From the NCBI GenBank assembly GCA_006226425.1, contig SBGX01000027.1, forward strand, positions 99,181-163,180: DNA of 64,000 nucleotides, written 5' to 3'. This stretch comes from Bacteroidota bacterium. Lineage in GTDB: Bacteria; Bacteroidota; Bacteroidia; Flavobacteriales_D; Crocinitomicaceae. Both the position numbers and the translations under genes were made by a program. The notes beneath the pieces were generated by a model. It did no database searches and had not been told where the DNA came from. It worked only from the letters and a program-made list of their open reading frames with translations. Positions 18,131 to 26,469 of this stretch are shown here, one piece after another. The first letter of the stretch is position 1. Each line of letters opens with the position of its first letter.

Positions 18131-19128
18131 AGTGGTAAACACAAATTTAAAACGTAATTCTCTTCTGAAATATTCACATTCAAATCATAATTATTACCGT
18201 ACAATAGTTTTAGCCTGTTTTCAACTAACTGGTTACCAATTCCTTTTTCAGCTTTTTTGGTTTTATCAATTGTGTTGCTGCATTTAAAAATCAGGGAGTT
18301 ATCCTGAATGGAAATTTGAATATCTATATAGTTAGTCTTCTTGTTTGGTGAATGTTTGAATGCGTTTTCAATAAATGGTGTTAATATCATAGGCGCAATT
18401 TCTTTTTGGGCTGCATTACCTTGTATAGTTAGATGAACATAGTCTTCATTGCTTGTACGGATTTTTTGAAGTTCAACGTATTCTTTTATGTATCTTATTT
18501 CTTCACTCAAATAAATGCTTGAGTTGGAGGATCTATACAGGTAGAATCGAAGGATTGATGACAGTTTAATAATGTATTCAGAAGCCTTTTCACTGTCTGT
18601 TTCAATCAATACGTCAATATTATTTATCGTATTAAATAAAAAGTGCGGATCTAATTTGAGCTTTACCATTTCTAGCTCCAACAATTGCGTTTTTTTGCTG
18701 AGTTCATCTTTTATTTTTACATCTGTGAACCAGGAAATAAAACTGTGCAGTATAAATCCTATTGACGCATGAAACGCATTCAAAAAGAAACTAACTAATC
18801 CGATTTCCAACAAAGCTTGTTCTGAGTTTACAAAATTGTAAATGCTGATAAGAGAAGTAAGACAAGAAATAATGATTAATGAACCTGTGAATATGAGCAG
18901 TTTGAATTTCTTGACTTTCTTAATGTATAATTGAAATAGGAAGAAATAAGAGCCATAAAATGAAATGATAGAGGGTATGAATATATAGCCAATGAGTAAT
19001 GTTGAAAGACTGGTTATTGAAGGCCCAGATACTGAATTTATCTGTGAAGCGATGTATAGAATTACGACTAATAAAAAAAGGAGTAACCAGTATCCTAAAT
19101 TGAGAAGAAGGATGTAAATCTTTTTCAT
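18127..19128 (-). CDS. LytS-like membrane sensor histidine kinase
   Basis: 333 aa. Four hydrophobic helices lie within about residues 5-135. The His_kinase domain has the phospho-accepting H162 in LDPHFLFNTINN, and the ATPase N-box reads PFIENAFKHS. G boxes are short, as usual for this family (GIGNQLVENRLKLLYG). It forms a two-component system with the downstream regulator (4-bp overlap). The stimulus is unknown. It is the first gene of the 3.7-kb cassette bounded by attC 19167-19244. Confidence 0.85.
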   Translation of the reverse strand: MKKIYILLLNLGYWLLLFLLVVILYIASQINSVSGPSITSLSTLLIGYIFIPSIISFYGSYFFLFQLYIKKVKKFKLLIFTGSLIIISCLTSLISIYNFVNSEQALLEIGLVSFFLNAFHASIGFILHSFISWFTDVKIKDELSKKTQLLELEMVKLKLDPHFLFNTINNIDVLIETDSEKASEYIIKLSSILRFYLYRSSNSSIYLSEEIRYIKEYVELQKIRTSNEDYVHLTIQGNAAQKEIAPMILTPFIENAFKHSPNKKTNYIDIQISIQDNSLIFKCSNTIDKTKKAEKGIGNQLVENRLKLLYGNNYDLNVNISEENYVLNLCLPL

Positions 19129-19166
19129 GTTAGAACGTAATCAGTGCAATGGTTTTTTCAAATTGA

Positions 19167-19244
19167 ACACAACGTTTCTCAACCAGGAGACGCGGTCTTA
19201 TCGGTTGTGGTTGTTCAGCCCGTAGCTTTTAGTTGATGTTATAG
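19167..19244 (-). repeat. attC: attC site, 78 bp, TCTCAAC class
   Basis: ACACAAC to GTTATAG. TCTCAACCAGGAGACGCGG on the left and TTTTAGTTGAT on the right match the sites at 19712 and 29527. Confidence 0.8.
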
Positions 19245-19694
19245 TTATTCCTTTTCTAGCTTTATTTCTAATAATTCGTCGATCAACCAAGTCATATTAT
19301 TGTTGTCCAATTTATACTTTACTGGCATAATATTTAAAATGGTGTCTTCGGGAAATTTGCTGCTAAATTCAATTAAACTGTCATTGATTATATCATAGCG
19401 CATATTGATTTGCTCAAACATTTTTGAGTCCACTAAATCCGTCATGACTGTTCCATTTTCCTGCAATGAAAAAGTTTTACCATTTGATTGAGACCAATAT
19501 GAAGCACCGAAAAAAGCATTAAAACTCCCGTAGCCATCTTCTGGAAAATCGTCCTTTTGCGGTGTTCTAACCATTCTGTTAGATGTAACTTTCCAATCAC
19601 CCGAAATCCTTTCATTGTTGGACAAAGGTTGTTCTATCGATGTTTTCACACCGCAGGACATCAAAATTATTATGATATATATTATGCTTTTCAT
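19245..19694 (-). CDS. Lipoprotein of unknown function
   Basis: 149 aa. The SPII signal ends at Cys14 (ILMSCG). The segment GDWKVTSNRMV followed by beta-rich stretches suggests a small lipocalin-like fold, but this is a guess from the pattern. It is the single gene of its cassette; its stop directly abuts the attC site. Confidence 0.55.
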   Translation of the reverse strand: MKSIIYIIIILMSCGVKTSIEQPLSNNERISGDWKVTSNRMVRTPQKDDFPEDGYGSFNAFFGASYWSQSNGKTFSLQENGTVMTDLVDSKMFEQINMRYDIINDSLIEFSSKFPEDTILNIMPVKYKLDNNNMTWLIDELLEIKLEKE

Positions 19695-19711
19695 ACTCTG
19701 GCTTTAATTAG

Positions 19712-19790
19712 CCATAACGGTTCTCAACTATGAGACGCGGGCTTCTCGTCCCGAATCTGACTTCGGGGTGGCTTTTAATTGATGTTATGC
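19712..19790 (-). repeat. attC: attC site, 79 bp, TCTCAAC class
   Basis: CCATAAC to GTTATGC, with TCTCAACTATGAGACGCGG on the left and TTTTAATTGAT on the right. Its GTTA supplies the stop codon of the HigA gene. Confidence 0.85.
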
Positions 19791-20084
19791 TGCGTTTCCT
19801 TCTATTGGCTTGATGTCGTTAAGCTCCTTACTTTTCTGAAGACGTTCTTCTTCAAGATCATAATCATCTTGTAGACCAAGCCAGAATTTAGCGCTAGTGC
19901 CGAAAAATTTGGAAAAACGTAAGGCCGTATCCGCAGTTATACGTCTTTTTCCTTTTAGAATTTCACTAATACGAGTTTGGGGTAAAAAAGTATCTTTAGC
20001 CAAACGGTACGCAGAAATACCGAGAGGCAACAAGAATTCCTCTTTTAAGATTTCTCCTGGGTGTATGTTCTCTAGTCTTTCCAT
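19785..20084 (-). CDS. higA: HigA-type antitoxin (XRE family)
   Basis: 99 aa. IHPGEILKEEFLLPLGIS is the diagnostic opening of HigA/VapI antitoxins, followed by a helix-turn-helix (YRLAKDTFLPQTRISEILKGKRRI) and the FFGTSAKFWLGLQ motif. The gene follows the toxin gene by 11 bp, the toxin-first order typical of hig loci. It should neutralise HigB and repress the operon; a palindrome at the promoter fits. Its stop lies in attC 19712-19790. Confidence 0.9.
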   Translation of the reverse strand: MERLENIHPGEILKEEFLLPLGISAYRLAKDTFLPQTRISEILKGKRRITADTALRFSKFFGTSAKFWLGLQDDYDLEEERLQKSKELNDIKPIEGNAA

Positions 20085-20095
20085 AATACCAATGT

Positions 20096-20377
20096 TTAAT
20101 GATAATCAACAACTTTTACCTCGTAAGCATCGTTATTCAGCCACTTAAATATGATTCTCCATTGATCATTAATCCGAATACTGTGGTATTCTGAAAGATC
20201 ACCTTTAAGCTTTTCTAGTCTATTAGCAGGAGGAATTCTTAGATCATTGATATCAGTAGCATTGTTCAACATTCTGAGTTTTCTCCTAGCCACATTTTGT
20301 ATTTCGCTTGGAAGTTTTTTAGATCGAATACCATTCCAAATTTTTTCGGTCTCTTTATCTCCAAACTCCTTTATCAT
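20096..20377 (-). CDS. higB: HigB-type toxin (RelE superfamily mRNA interferase)
   Basis: 93 aa, the standard HigB length. Key segments are RRKLRMLNNATDINDLRIPPANRLEKL and YHSIRINDQWRIIFKW, with the C-terminal VKVVDYH. HigB toxins cut mRNA at the ribosome. Together with the antitoxin it forms the whole 747-bp cassette. Toxin-antitoxin cassettes are well known to stabilise large integron arrays. Confidence 0.9.
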   Translation of the reverse strand: MIKEFGDKETEKIWNGIRSKKLPSEIQNVARRKLRMLNNATDINDLRIPPANRLEKLKGDLSEYHSIRINDQWRIIFKWLNNDAYEVKVVDYH

Positions 20378-20389
20378 TAGGACTGCTTA

Positions 20390-20402
20390 ACGTTACTAAC
20401 GT
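20390..20402. promoter_or_regulatory. Probable HigA operator
   Basis: A perfect inverted repeat ACGTTA-C-TAACGT sits between the promoter's -7 box and the higB start, where a repressor would block transcription. Confidence 0.6.
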
Positions 20403-20433
20403 CAAAGATAAGTAAACATTGTCTTGAATGCAA
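20403..20433 (-). promoter_or_regulatory. Promoter of the higBA cassette
   Basis: On the minus strand TTG, 20 nt, then TATCTTTG, matching the Bacteroidota -33/-7 pattern (TTG and TAnnTTTG). The operator starts at its downstream edge. Confidence 0.65.
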
Positions 20434-20458
20434 TTTTTCGGGAGTAATTGTCTATGGA

Positions 20459-20609
20459 GCATAACGACCCGTGTATGGCTCGTAGTTGTGTTAAAAGTAC
20501 AAAAGTTTCAGTTTATCGCAGAGCCAAATATGTGATTTGGTGGAATTTACAAGGATGCAGAACCTTTCGTGAACCACTAAACAACTATGAGCTATACATT
20601 TTGTTAGCG
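20459..20609 (-). repeat. attC: attC site, 151 bp, long class
   Basis: GCATAAC to GTTAGCG. The arms GTATGGCTCGTAGTTGT and ACAACTATGAGCTATAC pair with few mismatches. Confidence 0.85.
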
Positions 20610-20614
20610 TTTCG

Positions 20615-21313
20615 TTATTCTTTTTCAGTAATAGTATCCATTACACTCGTATTAAACCCTTTAGTTATCAACCATATTGCCAGAACTACTTCCAATAATG
20701 CTGTAGGGAAAGCTAGAGCAATATAAGCAGGTGTAATAATGTTGATGACATTAAACATAAGAAGCATACTTGCCACAACACTACTCAGTAAAGTTGCCAT
20801 AAGTCCCCATACAGATAGCCATCTAGGTAAAAGTTTTGATTGAAACAGAATGTAATAAAACATGAAGTTTCCCATGCTCATAATTAAGGGCATTGCCACA
20901 TGGTTTATTAAATCTCTTGCTGAACGTAATAAATTATCTAAAGTTTGAAAATACGATAAGTCGGAACTTCCTACTTTTACATATTCCTCACTTAATACCA
21001 ATAGCAACAATATGCTCAACCAGCCTATGAAAACAAAGACCACAGTAATCATTCTAAAAGCTAGAAAGCCAATTGCCAATTGATTATTGACTTTTTTTAA
21101 TACCGAATATAAAATAATTGGAATACTTCCATAAATGACAGCTAATATAAACTGCATGAAGGCTCTAATTAATATCGAGTTTGTATTTGTAGAAATAGCT
21201 GCAAGATTATCTTTCGCATCAATAACAGTATCTATACTTAGAATACCTACAACTATGCTTAGAATTAACAATACACCTACAACAATTGATTTTTTTCTGA
21301 TTCCGTTCATCAT
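20615..21313 (-). CDS. DUF4386 integral membrane protein
   Basis: 232 aa with about six hydrophobic helices and little else; the pattern of helices and the mid-protein SYFQTLDNLLRSARDLINHVAMP segment fit DUF4386. No function is known for the family. It follows the Crp-like regulator gene without an intervening attC, so the two share a cassette and probably a transcript. Confidence 0.65.
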   Translation of the reverse strand: MMNGIRKKSIVVGVLLILSIVVGILSIDTVIDAKDNLAAISTNTNSILIRAFMQFILAVIYGSIPIILYSVLKKVNNQLAIGFLAFRMITVVFVFIGWLSILLLLVLSEEYVKVGSSDLSYFQTLDNLLRSARDLINHVAMPLIMSMGNFMFYYILFQSKLLPRWLSVWGLMATLLSSVVASMLLMFNVINIITPAYIALAFPTALLEVVLAIWLITKGFNTSVMDTITEKE

Positions 21314-21445
21314 ACCTTTATTTAGAAATATTTGTGAATCCTGTTTTAAACAATCAGTTTCAATTATTTAAAATTTGGCAGTAATTCAACCACAAAAATA
21401 TGGTGACGTAATTTTTAACTCATTGACTTAAGTTAAGAAATTAAA

Positions 21446-22018
21446 TTATTTTTTCATTAATCTTTTTCTAATTCGACTCAAAGATTCTGGCTTCATTCCT
21501 AAGTAGCTGGCTATTTGATATTGAGAAGCTCTTTGCATTAAATCCGGTCTTGTTTTTAGCATGTATAAATAGCGCTCTTCGGGAGTTGAAGTCTTAAATT
21601 CAGTAAAAGTCTCTTGGTGATTTGCTATGACTATTTCAGCAATTACTCTTGATAAAGATTCTAATTGCGGATACTTGTCAAACATTTCTTTTTCCAGAGC
21701 AGGATTGCCAACATTTAGAACAGTATCTTCTATACATTCTAAATAATACTTTGATGGTATTGATTTTGCATAATTGGCAGGTGTAACAACTTGTTCTTCT
21801 GTATAAAACTCAATCGTTTTTTCTTCTCCGTCTTTCAAAAAATAACTTCTAATACAACCTTCTAATATGAAATAACATTCATTTGAAAAACCTCCTTCTT
21901 TAAGTAGAATATCTCCCTTTTTATAATTTTTGAAAAATGCACTTTCTGTAATTGCGTTCTCTAACTCTTTTGTAATTACAGTGTACTTTGAGAGGTATTC
22001 TATTATTTGTTTTTCCAT
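21446..22018 (-). CDS. Crp/Fnr-family transcriptional regulator
   Basis: 190 aa. Residues about 20-110 are a cyclic-nucleotide-binding-type domain (YKKGDILLKEGGFSNECYFILEGCIR). The C-terminal helix-turn-helix reads ASQYQIASYLGMKPESLSRIRKRL. No cysteine cluster for an Fe-S centre is visible. It is likely to regulate the downstream DUF4386 gene, by proximity. Confidence 0.8.
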   Translation of the reverse strand: MEKQIIEYLSKYTVITKELENAITESAFFKNYKKGDILLKEGGFSNECYFILEGCIRSYFLKDGEEKTIEFYTEEQVVTPANYAKSIPSKYYLECIEDTVLNVGNPALEKEMFDKYPQLESLSRVIAEIVIANHQETFTEFKTSTPEERYLYMLKTRPDLMQRASQYQIASYLGMKPESLSRIRKRLMKK

Positions 22019-22057
22019 GTCTTAATATTCATGATTTTTTTTGGAATGTGGAATGAA

Positions 22058-22135
22058 CGCTAACGTTTTACGGCTATGCTTTCGCCGCCTTCTAAATATA
22101 GTACTTTTGGCGGTGAAGTATAGGCGATGTTATAG
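22058..22135 (-). repeat. attC: attC site, 78 bp
   Basis: CGCTAAC to GTTATAG, with inner arms CGCCGCC / GGCGG and an AAATATAGTACTTTT loop. Confidence 0.8.
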
Positions 22136-22147
22136 ACTTTCTGATCA

Positions 22148-22657
22148 TTAAATATATCCCGAATAGTTAAACAGATAAGTCGCTTCGTTAGTTTTCATCG
22201 CTAGGATCATTGGATTGTCTCTATCCATGAGTCGAAAGAACTGTTGACCTATATTACTGTCAATCGTGAGTTCGATGTTTAACTCTTCTAAAAATACTTC
22301 ATATATACCCCAACTGAAGAAATCCTTGAAATCACTTTGGCTAATTTCTTGAATTTTCACTTGTACATTTTCATACTGTTCAAATTTCCTTGAGTTCTTT
22401 GGGGATGATAAAAACAAATTGATTTTAAGCAGGTTTTCTAATGAACAGTTGGAGTCTCTCGGTAATTGACTTATACAAAAGTCATCGTACATCCACATTT
22501 CTGCTAACTTGTCAAATTCGTTTTCGTCCGTCATAATAATACCTTCAGGTAACTTTAGAAAATTATCGTTAAGGCACAATACTATTTCTTGTTCAGATTC
22601 AATGTCTCTGTAGATCTTGGTTGTACTAATTTGGTTTAACAGTTCTGGTAAATCCAT
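22148..22657 (-). CDS. Cytoplasmic protein of unknown function
   Basis: 169 aa, acidic, no signal peptide or membrane segment. It contains an N-terminal MDLPELLNQIS helix and a closing VEATYLF-like strand. I do not recognise a family. It is the only gene of a cassette between attC 22058-22135 and attC 22695-22747. Confidence 0.5.
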   Translation of the reverse strand: MDLPELLNQISTTKIYRDIESEQEIVLCLNDNFLKLPEGIIMTDENEFDKLAEMWMYDDFCISQLPRDSNCSLENLLKINLFLSSPKNSRKFEQYENVQVKIQEISQSDFKDFFSWGIYEVFLEELNIELTIDSNIGQQFFRLMDRDNPMILAMKTNEATYLFNYSGYI

Positions 22658-22694
22658 TATATGCTATGAAAGTGTGAACTCAGGTTGTAATTGT

Positions 22695-22747
22695 CTATAA
22701 CGGTTTGAATAAACGCTCGTTTTTATGGCGTTTATTTTTTGTTGTAT
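22695..22747 (-). repeat. attC: attC site, 53 bp, short class
   Basis: CTATAAC to GTTGTAT, arms AATAAACGC / GCGTTTATT perfectly complementary. Confidence 0.85.
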
Positions 22748-22755
22748 GCTTTTCT

Positions 22756-23430
22756 TTATGGATTACTCACATCTGATAAATACGGTCTTCTCCAGAGATC
22801 CCTATTTTCTGCTAATCCATTAGTAATTGAACGTAAAGTCTCGTTTAGTTCAGATAGTTTAAACCCTGAAAGTAAACATGTCTTTATATACTCATAAGGA
22901 TAAATTTCTTTTTTCCCAGCACAAGGTTTGAGTACAGTTTTATATAAACTATCAGCATAAACCACATTCCATCCATGTTGAATTGAATTTGTAAGTATAG
23001 TATGCATTACGTAACCGGTAACAAGGGGTAGTATGTGTTTAGTGAAAAAGTATGATTTAAATGCACTACGGTAATGATTTTTGCCATCAATTAGCTCTAA
23101 AGACTCAATTGAAAAATCCAGTTTTTTGACGGGTATAGCCCAATATTCAGAAGATTCTAAAGCATGTAGTTCTCGGAATTCTTCAGCAAGTCTTTTGATA
23201 ATTAAATCTCTCATAAGACAAGCATTATCATATGTTCTTACTTTATCGCTAATCTGTTTTCTAAACTCATCTCCTGCATAACGAAAATTATTATAAGCTT
23301 CTTTGAATTTAGGCAAAGCATATTTTTTTTCTAATTCCTTCAATACGGTATAGTAAGGAAATTCTTCGTCCTTGTTAAACATTTCATTAACATCAGATAT
23401 TAGATTGTTCTTGTTTAATTTTATTTTCAT
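22756..23430 (-). CDS. Cytoplasmic protein of unknown function
   Basis: 224 aa, mostly helical by composition, with Lys/Glu/Tyr-rich segments and no signal peptide. No motif I know is present. Single gene of its cassette; the upstream attC begins 25 bp before the start. Confidence 0.5.
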   Translation of the reverse strand: MKIKLNKNNLISDVNEMFNKDEEFPYYTVLKELEKKYALPKFKEAYNNFRYAGDEFRKQISDKVRTYDNACLMRDLIIKRLAEEFRELHALESSEYWAIPVKKLDFSIESLELIDGKNHYRSAFKSYFFTKHILPLVTGYVMHTILTNSIQHGWNVVYADSLYKTVLKPCAGKKEIYPYEYIKTCLLSGFKLSELNETLRSITNGLAENRDLWRRPYLSDVSNP

Positions 23431-23454
23431 ATCGTTTCTGATTTATTTAATTGC

Positions 23455-23506
23455 ATACAACGTTTTGGCTAAACTGCGTTTTAATGCAGTTTAGGTTTTG
23501 TTGTGT
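23455..23506 (-). repeat. attC: attC site, 52 bp, short class
   Basis: ATACAAC to GTTGTGT with arms TAAACTGC / GCAGTTTA. The inner 26 bp are identical to those of the site at 10182. Confidence 0.85.
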
Positions 23507-23567
23507 GTAGTTTTAATTTTTGATGGATTAAATTATGGTAATTTAAAGCAACTAATATTTCCTAATG

Positions 23568-26192
23568 TTAACCTTTTAGGGAAGATTTAACGTTAAGTTC
23601 AGAAATACACCAGCGATTGTCCGCAGTATCTGTTTGCAAGAAAACGTAAGACTTTCCACCTAACTGAAAAGGGACTGATGTTCCATAGAAATTCTGCCAT
23701 GTTCCTCCAAGAATTTCACAGTTAGCAGATGCATCAAGCGTAAGTTCAGAAATACGCCAGTGATTGTCAGGAGTATTTGTTTGCAGAAAAACAAGAAGTC
23801 TTCCATTTAATTCAAAAGGCACCGCTGTGTTATAGTAATGCTCCCAATTTCCGCTTACAATTTCATGGTTAATAATAGATGCGTCAAGAGCAAGTTCAGA
23901 AATGCACCAGTGATTATCAGCAGTATCCGTTTGTAAGAAAATATAAGGTTTTCCATTTAACTCAAAAGGGACGGCTGTACCATAGAAATTCTGCCAATTT
24001 CCGGCAACAATTTCATGGTTAACAATAGATGCGTCAAGAGCAAGTTCAGAAATACACCAGTGATTATCAGCAGTATTTGTTTGCAAGAGAATATAAGGTT
24101 TTCCATTTAACACAAAAGGGGCTGCTGTACCATAGAAATTCTGCCAATTTCCGGCAACAATTTCATAGTTGACAGTAGATGCATCAAGAGCAAGTTCAGA
24201 AATACACCAGTGATTATCAGCAGTATCTGTTTGTAAGAAAATATAAGGTTTTCCATTTAACTCAAAAGGGGCTGCTGTACCATAGAAATTCTGCCAATTT
24301 CCAGCTACAATTTCAGGTAGGACGGCTATTTCTCTTGGCGCCATAGAGTTAATTTCCTCACATCTGTTTAATATTCCCTTTACATTTCCAATGTTATCGA
24401 ACCAAATGATATTAGGAAACTTACCCTTAATAATTTCATTAAATAAGGGCTTACAATCGTTAAAATTTTTATTCGCTTCAGTTGCAAGTTCCAAAATACT
24501 CGATGCCCAACCACGACAAGTAACAGTCTGGTCGTCAGATTGCGTTAATGTCCATGAAGTTTGAAAATAGCTTCCATCTATTTTATTTGATAATTTATCG
24601 ACTTGATCGTTTATCATATCTTCAAGGTTATTTGTGCCCGTATAGACGCTAGGCACTGGTAGGGAGCAATTCGGGTAAAAACCTTTGTCTTTTCCAACAG
24701 CATCGTAGATATTAACTTCCTTATCAGATGGATCAACAATAACAAGTACACACCATTCTTGCCCAACCCAGGTTTTGAGTTTAATCGAGGTTAAATTCTC
24801 ATGCCCGAACCCACCACTTAATCTGTTTAGTCGATATTTAATTTTATTTAATAATTCATTCCATTCCTCTTGATTTAGTGCTCTATATGATCTACCAACA
24901 TCTGTATTTAGATCATGACTAAGCTGAAGAATTATTAATTCCTTTCTATCCTCTGTAAACGCATTAATTTGAGTAATAATTTCATCTATTGATTGACCAC
25001 ATGCCCCTTGATGGTTCAGAATTTTACCTGCGTGGGTATAGTGACCAGTAAGGTATTTACCCCCGCTGATAACAGGTCTGATATCAAATATTCTTGCACC
25101 TGCTTGTAATTGGTATAATATATCTAAAGTTTGAGTTACTGTATTACATTCATGGGCACCCACTGTTTGGTTTATAGACTTTGACATACCTGCATCATGT
25201 GACCCTGGTATACATATATCTTTCAAAGTTTTATTTCCAATAGTATCTAATGAAAGCTCCATCCAATGCCCATGAAAACTACCAACGGTTTGCAATAATC
25301 GATTACTTGAATCTTCTGCTTGAAACAAGATGAATAAGTTGGAATCTATGTTTGAACCATTACTTGTAAGTGCAGGACCAATGTTAGTTGTTTCCCCTAC
25401 ATGTTGTAGATGACTCCAATCTTTAGTGCTTGACTGTGTATAAATAATATCTATTCTCTTGGATGTAGCCTCTTTAAAAGCAATATAAAGTTTTCCCTCT
25501 AAGGCACAAATTGATGGCGCGCAATCCGTGCCTTGACCTGTTTGAACAAGACCATTTGACGTTCCAAAACCATCCCATGAATTTCCATTATCTTTCGAAC
25601 ATATAACATCAATACTTGGAGATGTAGCTTCTTTAAATGCTATGTATAGATTACCTCCCATTTCGCATATTGAGGGTGAAACTTCAGTTCCTTGGCCCGT
25701 ATGAACTAAAGCATTCCATGATCTACCGTAGTCTCCTGAGCAAATGACGTCTATTTTTGTAGAGGTAGATTCTTTGAAAGCAATATAAAGTTTTTCATCA
25801 AAGCTACATATTGAGGGTCCACAGTCCGTTCCTTGACCTGTTTGAACAAGACCATTTGACGTTCCAAAACCATCCCATGATTTACCTTGATCTTTTGAAT
25901 ATATAACATCGATACTTGGAGATGTGTCTTCTTTAAATACAATGTAAAGATTGGTTCCTAATGCACATATTGAGGGTGAAACATCAGTTGTTTGACCTGT
26001 ATAAATAAGGTTATTTGGTGTTTCAAAACCTTCCCATGTTTTACCGTTATCTGTTGAACAAATAACGTCTATTTTGGAGGAGGTATTTTCCTTAAAGGCA
26101 CAAAATAATTTGTTTCCAATCCTTGTAATAGAAGGTCTTTTTTCAGTTGATTGACCAGTTGATGATGGTTCTTTAGGAAATGTAAAAAACAT
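23568..26192 (-). CDS. PI-PLC X-domain protein with Asp-box and C-terminal tandem repeats
   Basis: 874 aa. Residues about 1-270 hold five sialidase-like units of about 50 residues, four with a clear Asp-box (STDNGKTW, SKDQGKSW, SGDYGRSW, SKDNGNSW). Residues about 312-590 resemble a phosphatidylinositol-specific phospholipase C X domain, with PGSHDAGM (H332) and GHYTHAG (H384) as the two expected catalytic histidines. Residues about 620-870 are five 50-residue repeats with the core GNWQNFYGTAAPF and DNHWCISEL. No signal peptide is seen. The combination suggests a carbohydrate- or lipid-binding phospholipase, perhaps an effector; that is inference. It is the largest single-gene cargo of the array. 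Confidence 0.7.
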   Translation of the reverse strand: MFFTFPKEPSSTGQSTEKRPSITRIGNKLFCAFKENTSSKIDVICSTDNGKTWEGFETPNNLIYTGQTTDVSPSICALGTNLYIVFKEDTSPSIDVIYSKDQGKSWDGFGTSNGLVQTGQGTDCGPSICSFDEKLYIAFKESTSTKIDVICSGDYGRSWNALVHTGQGTEVSPSICEMGGNLYIAFKEATSPSIDVICSKDNGNSWDGFGTSNGLVQTGQGTDCAPSICALEGKLYIAFKEATSKRIDIIYTQSSTKDWSHLQHVGETTNIGPALTSNGSNIDSNLFILFQAEDSSNRLLQTVGSFHGHWMELSLDTIGNKTLKDICIPGSHDAGMSKSINQTVGAHECNTVTQTLDILYQLQAGARIFDIRPVISGGKYLTGHYTHAGKILNHQGACGQSIDEIITQINAFTEDRKELIILQLSHDLNTDVGRSYRALNQEEWNELLNKIKYRLNRLSGGFGHENLTSIKLKTWVGQEWCVLVIVDPSDKEVNIYDAVGKDKGFYPNCSLPVPSVYTGTNNLEDMINDQVDKLSNKIDGSYFQTSWTLTQSDDQTVTCRGWASSILELATEANKNFNDCKPLFNEIIKGKFPNIIWFDNIGNVKGILNRCEEINSMAPREIAVLPEIVAGNWQNFYGTAAPFELNGKPYIFLQTDTADNHWCISELALDASTVNYEIVAGNWQNFYGTAAPFVLNGKPYILLQTNTADNHWCISELALDASIVNHEIVAGNWQNFYGTAVPFELNGKPYIFLQTDTADNHWCISELALDASIINHEIVSGNWEHYYNTAVPFELNGRLLVFLQTNTPDNHWRISELTLDASANCEILGGTWQNFYGTSVPFQLGGKSYVFLQTDTADNRWCISELNVKSSLKG
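23574..24323 (-). repeat. Five tandem 150-bp repeats inside the PLC gene
   Basis: A CCAGTGATTATCAGCAGTAT-like core recurs every 150 bp at about 23608, 23758, 23908, 24058 and 24208. The middle copies are nearly identical at DNA level, which points to recent duplication or ongoing copy-number change. Confidence 0.8.
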
Positions 26193-26334
26193 GATAAATA
26201 TTTTTTTAGGTTATTGATTTAATAGTTACTTCTTGAAATATTTTCTTTTCAGATATTTTAATACATCAACTACAGGAACGGTACAACTTTCTTCTTTTAA
26301 ATTTTTCATGTTTCATCAAAATTTTAAGAATTAC

Positions 26335-26465
26335 ACACAACGGTTAGTATATGAAAAGTAGGCGATTAAGAAGCACTGAACTTTCAGTAAAGCACAAAAT
26401 GTGATACGAGCCTAAATCCTTCAATTTGCTACTGTTTAGCCTATTTTTTATATACAGTGTTACCA
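26335..26465 (-). repeat. attC: attC site, 131 bp, long class
   Basis: ACACAAC to GTTACCA, arms GTATATGAAAAGTAGGC / GCCTATTTTTTATATAC. It ends 4 bp before the stop of the S41 gene. Confidence 0.8.
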
Positions 26466-26469
26466 CACG

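Noticed and set aside
20448..20726. Plus-strand reading frame over attC 20459-20609
   Set aside because: It is only the open frame of the palindrome and of the antisense DUF4386 gene.
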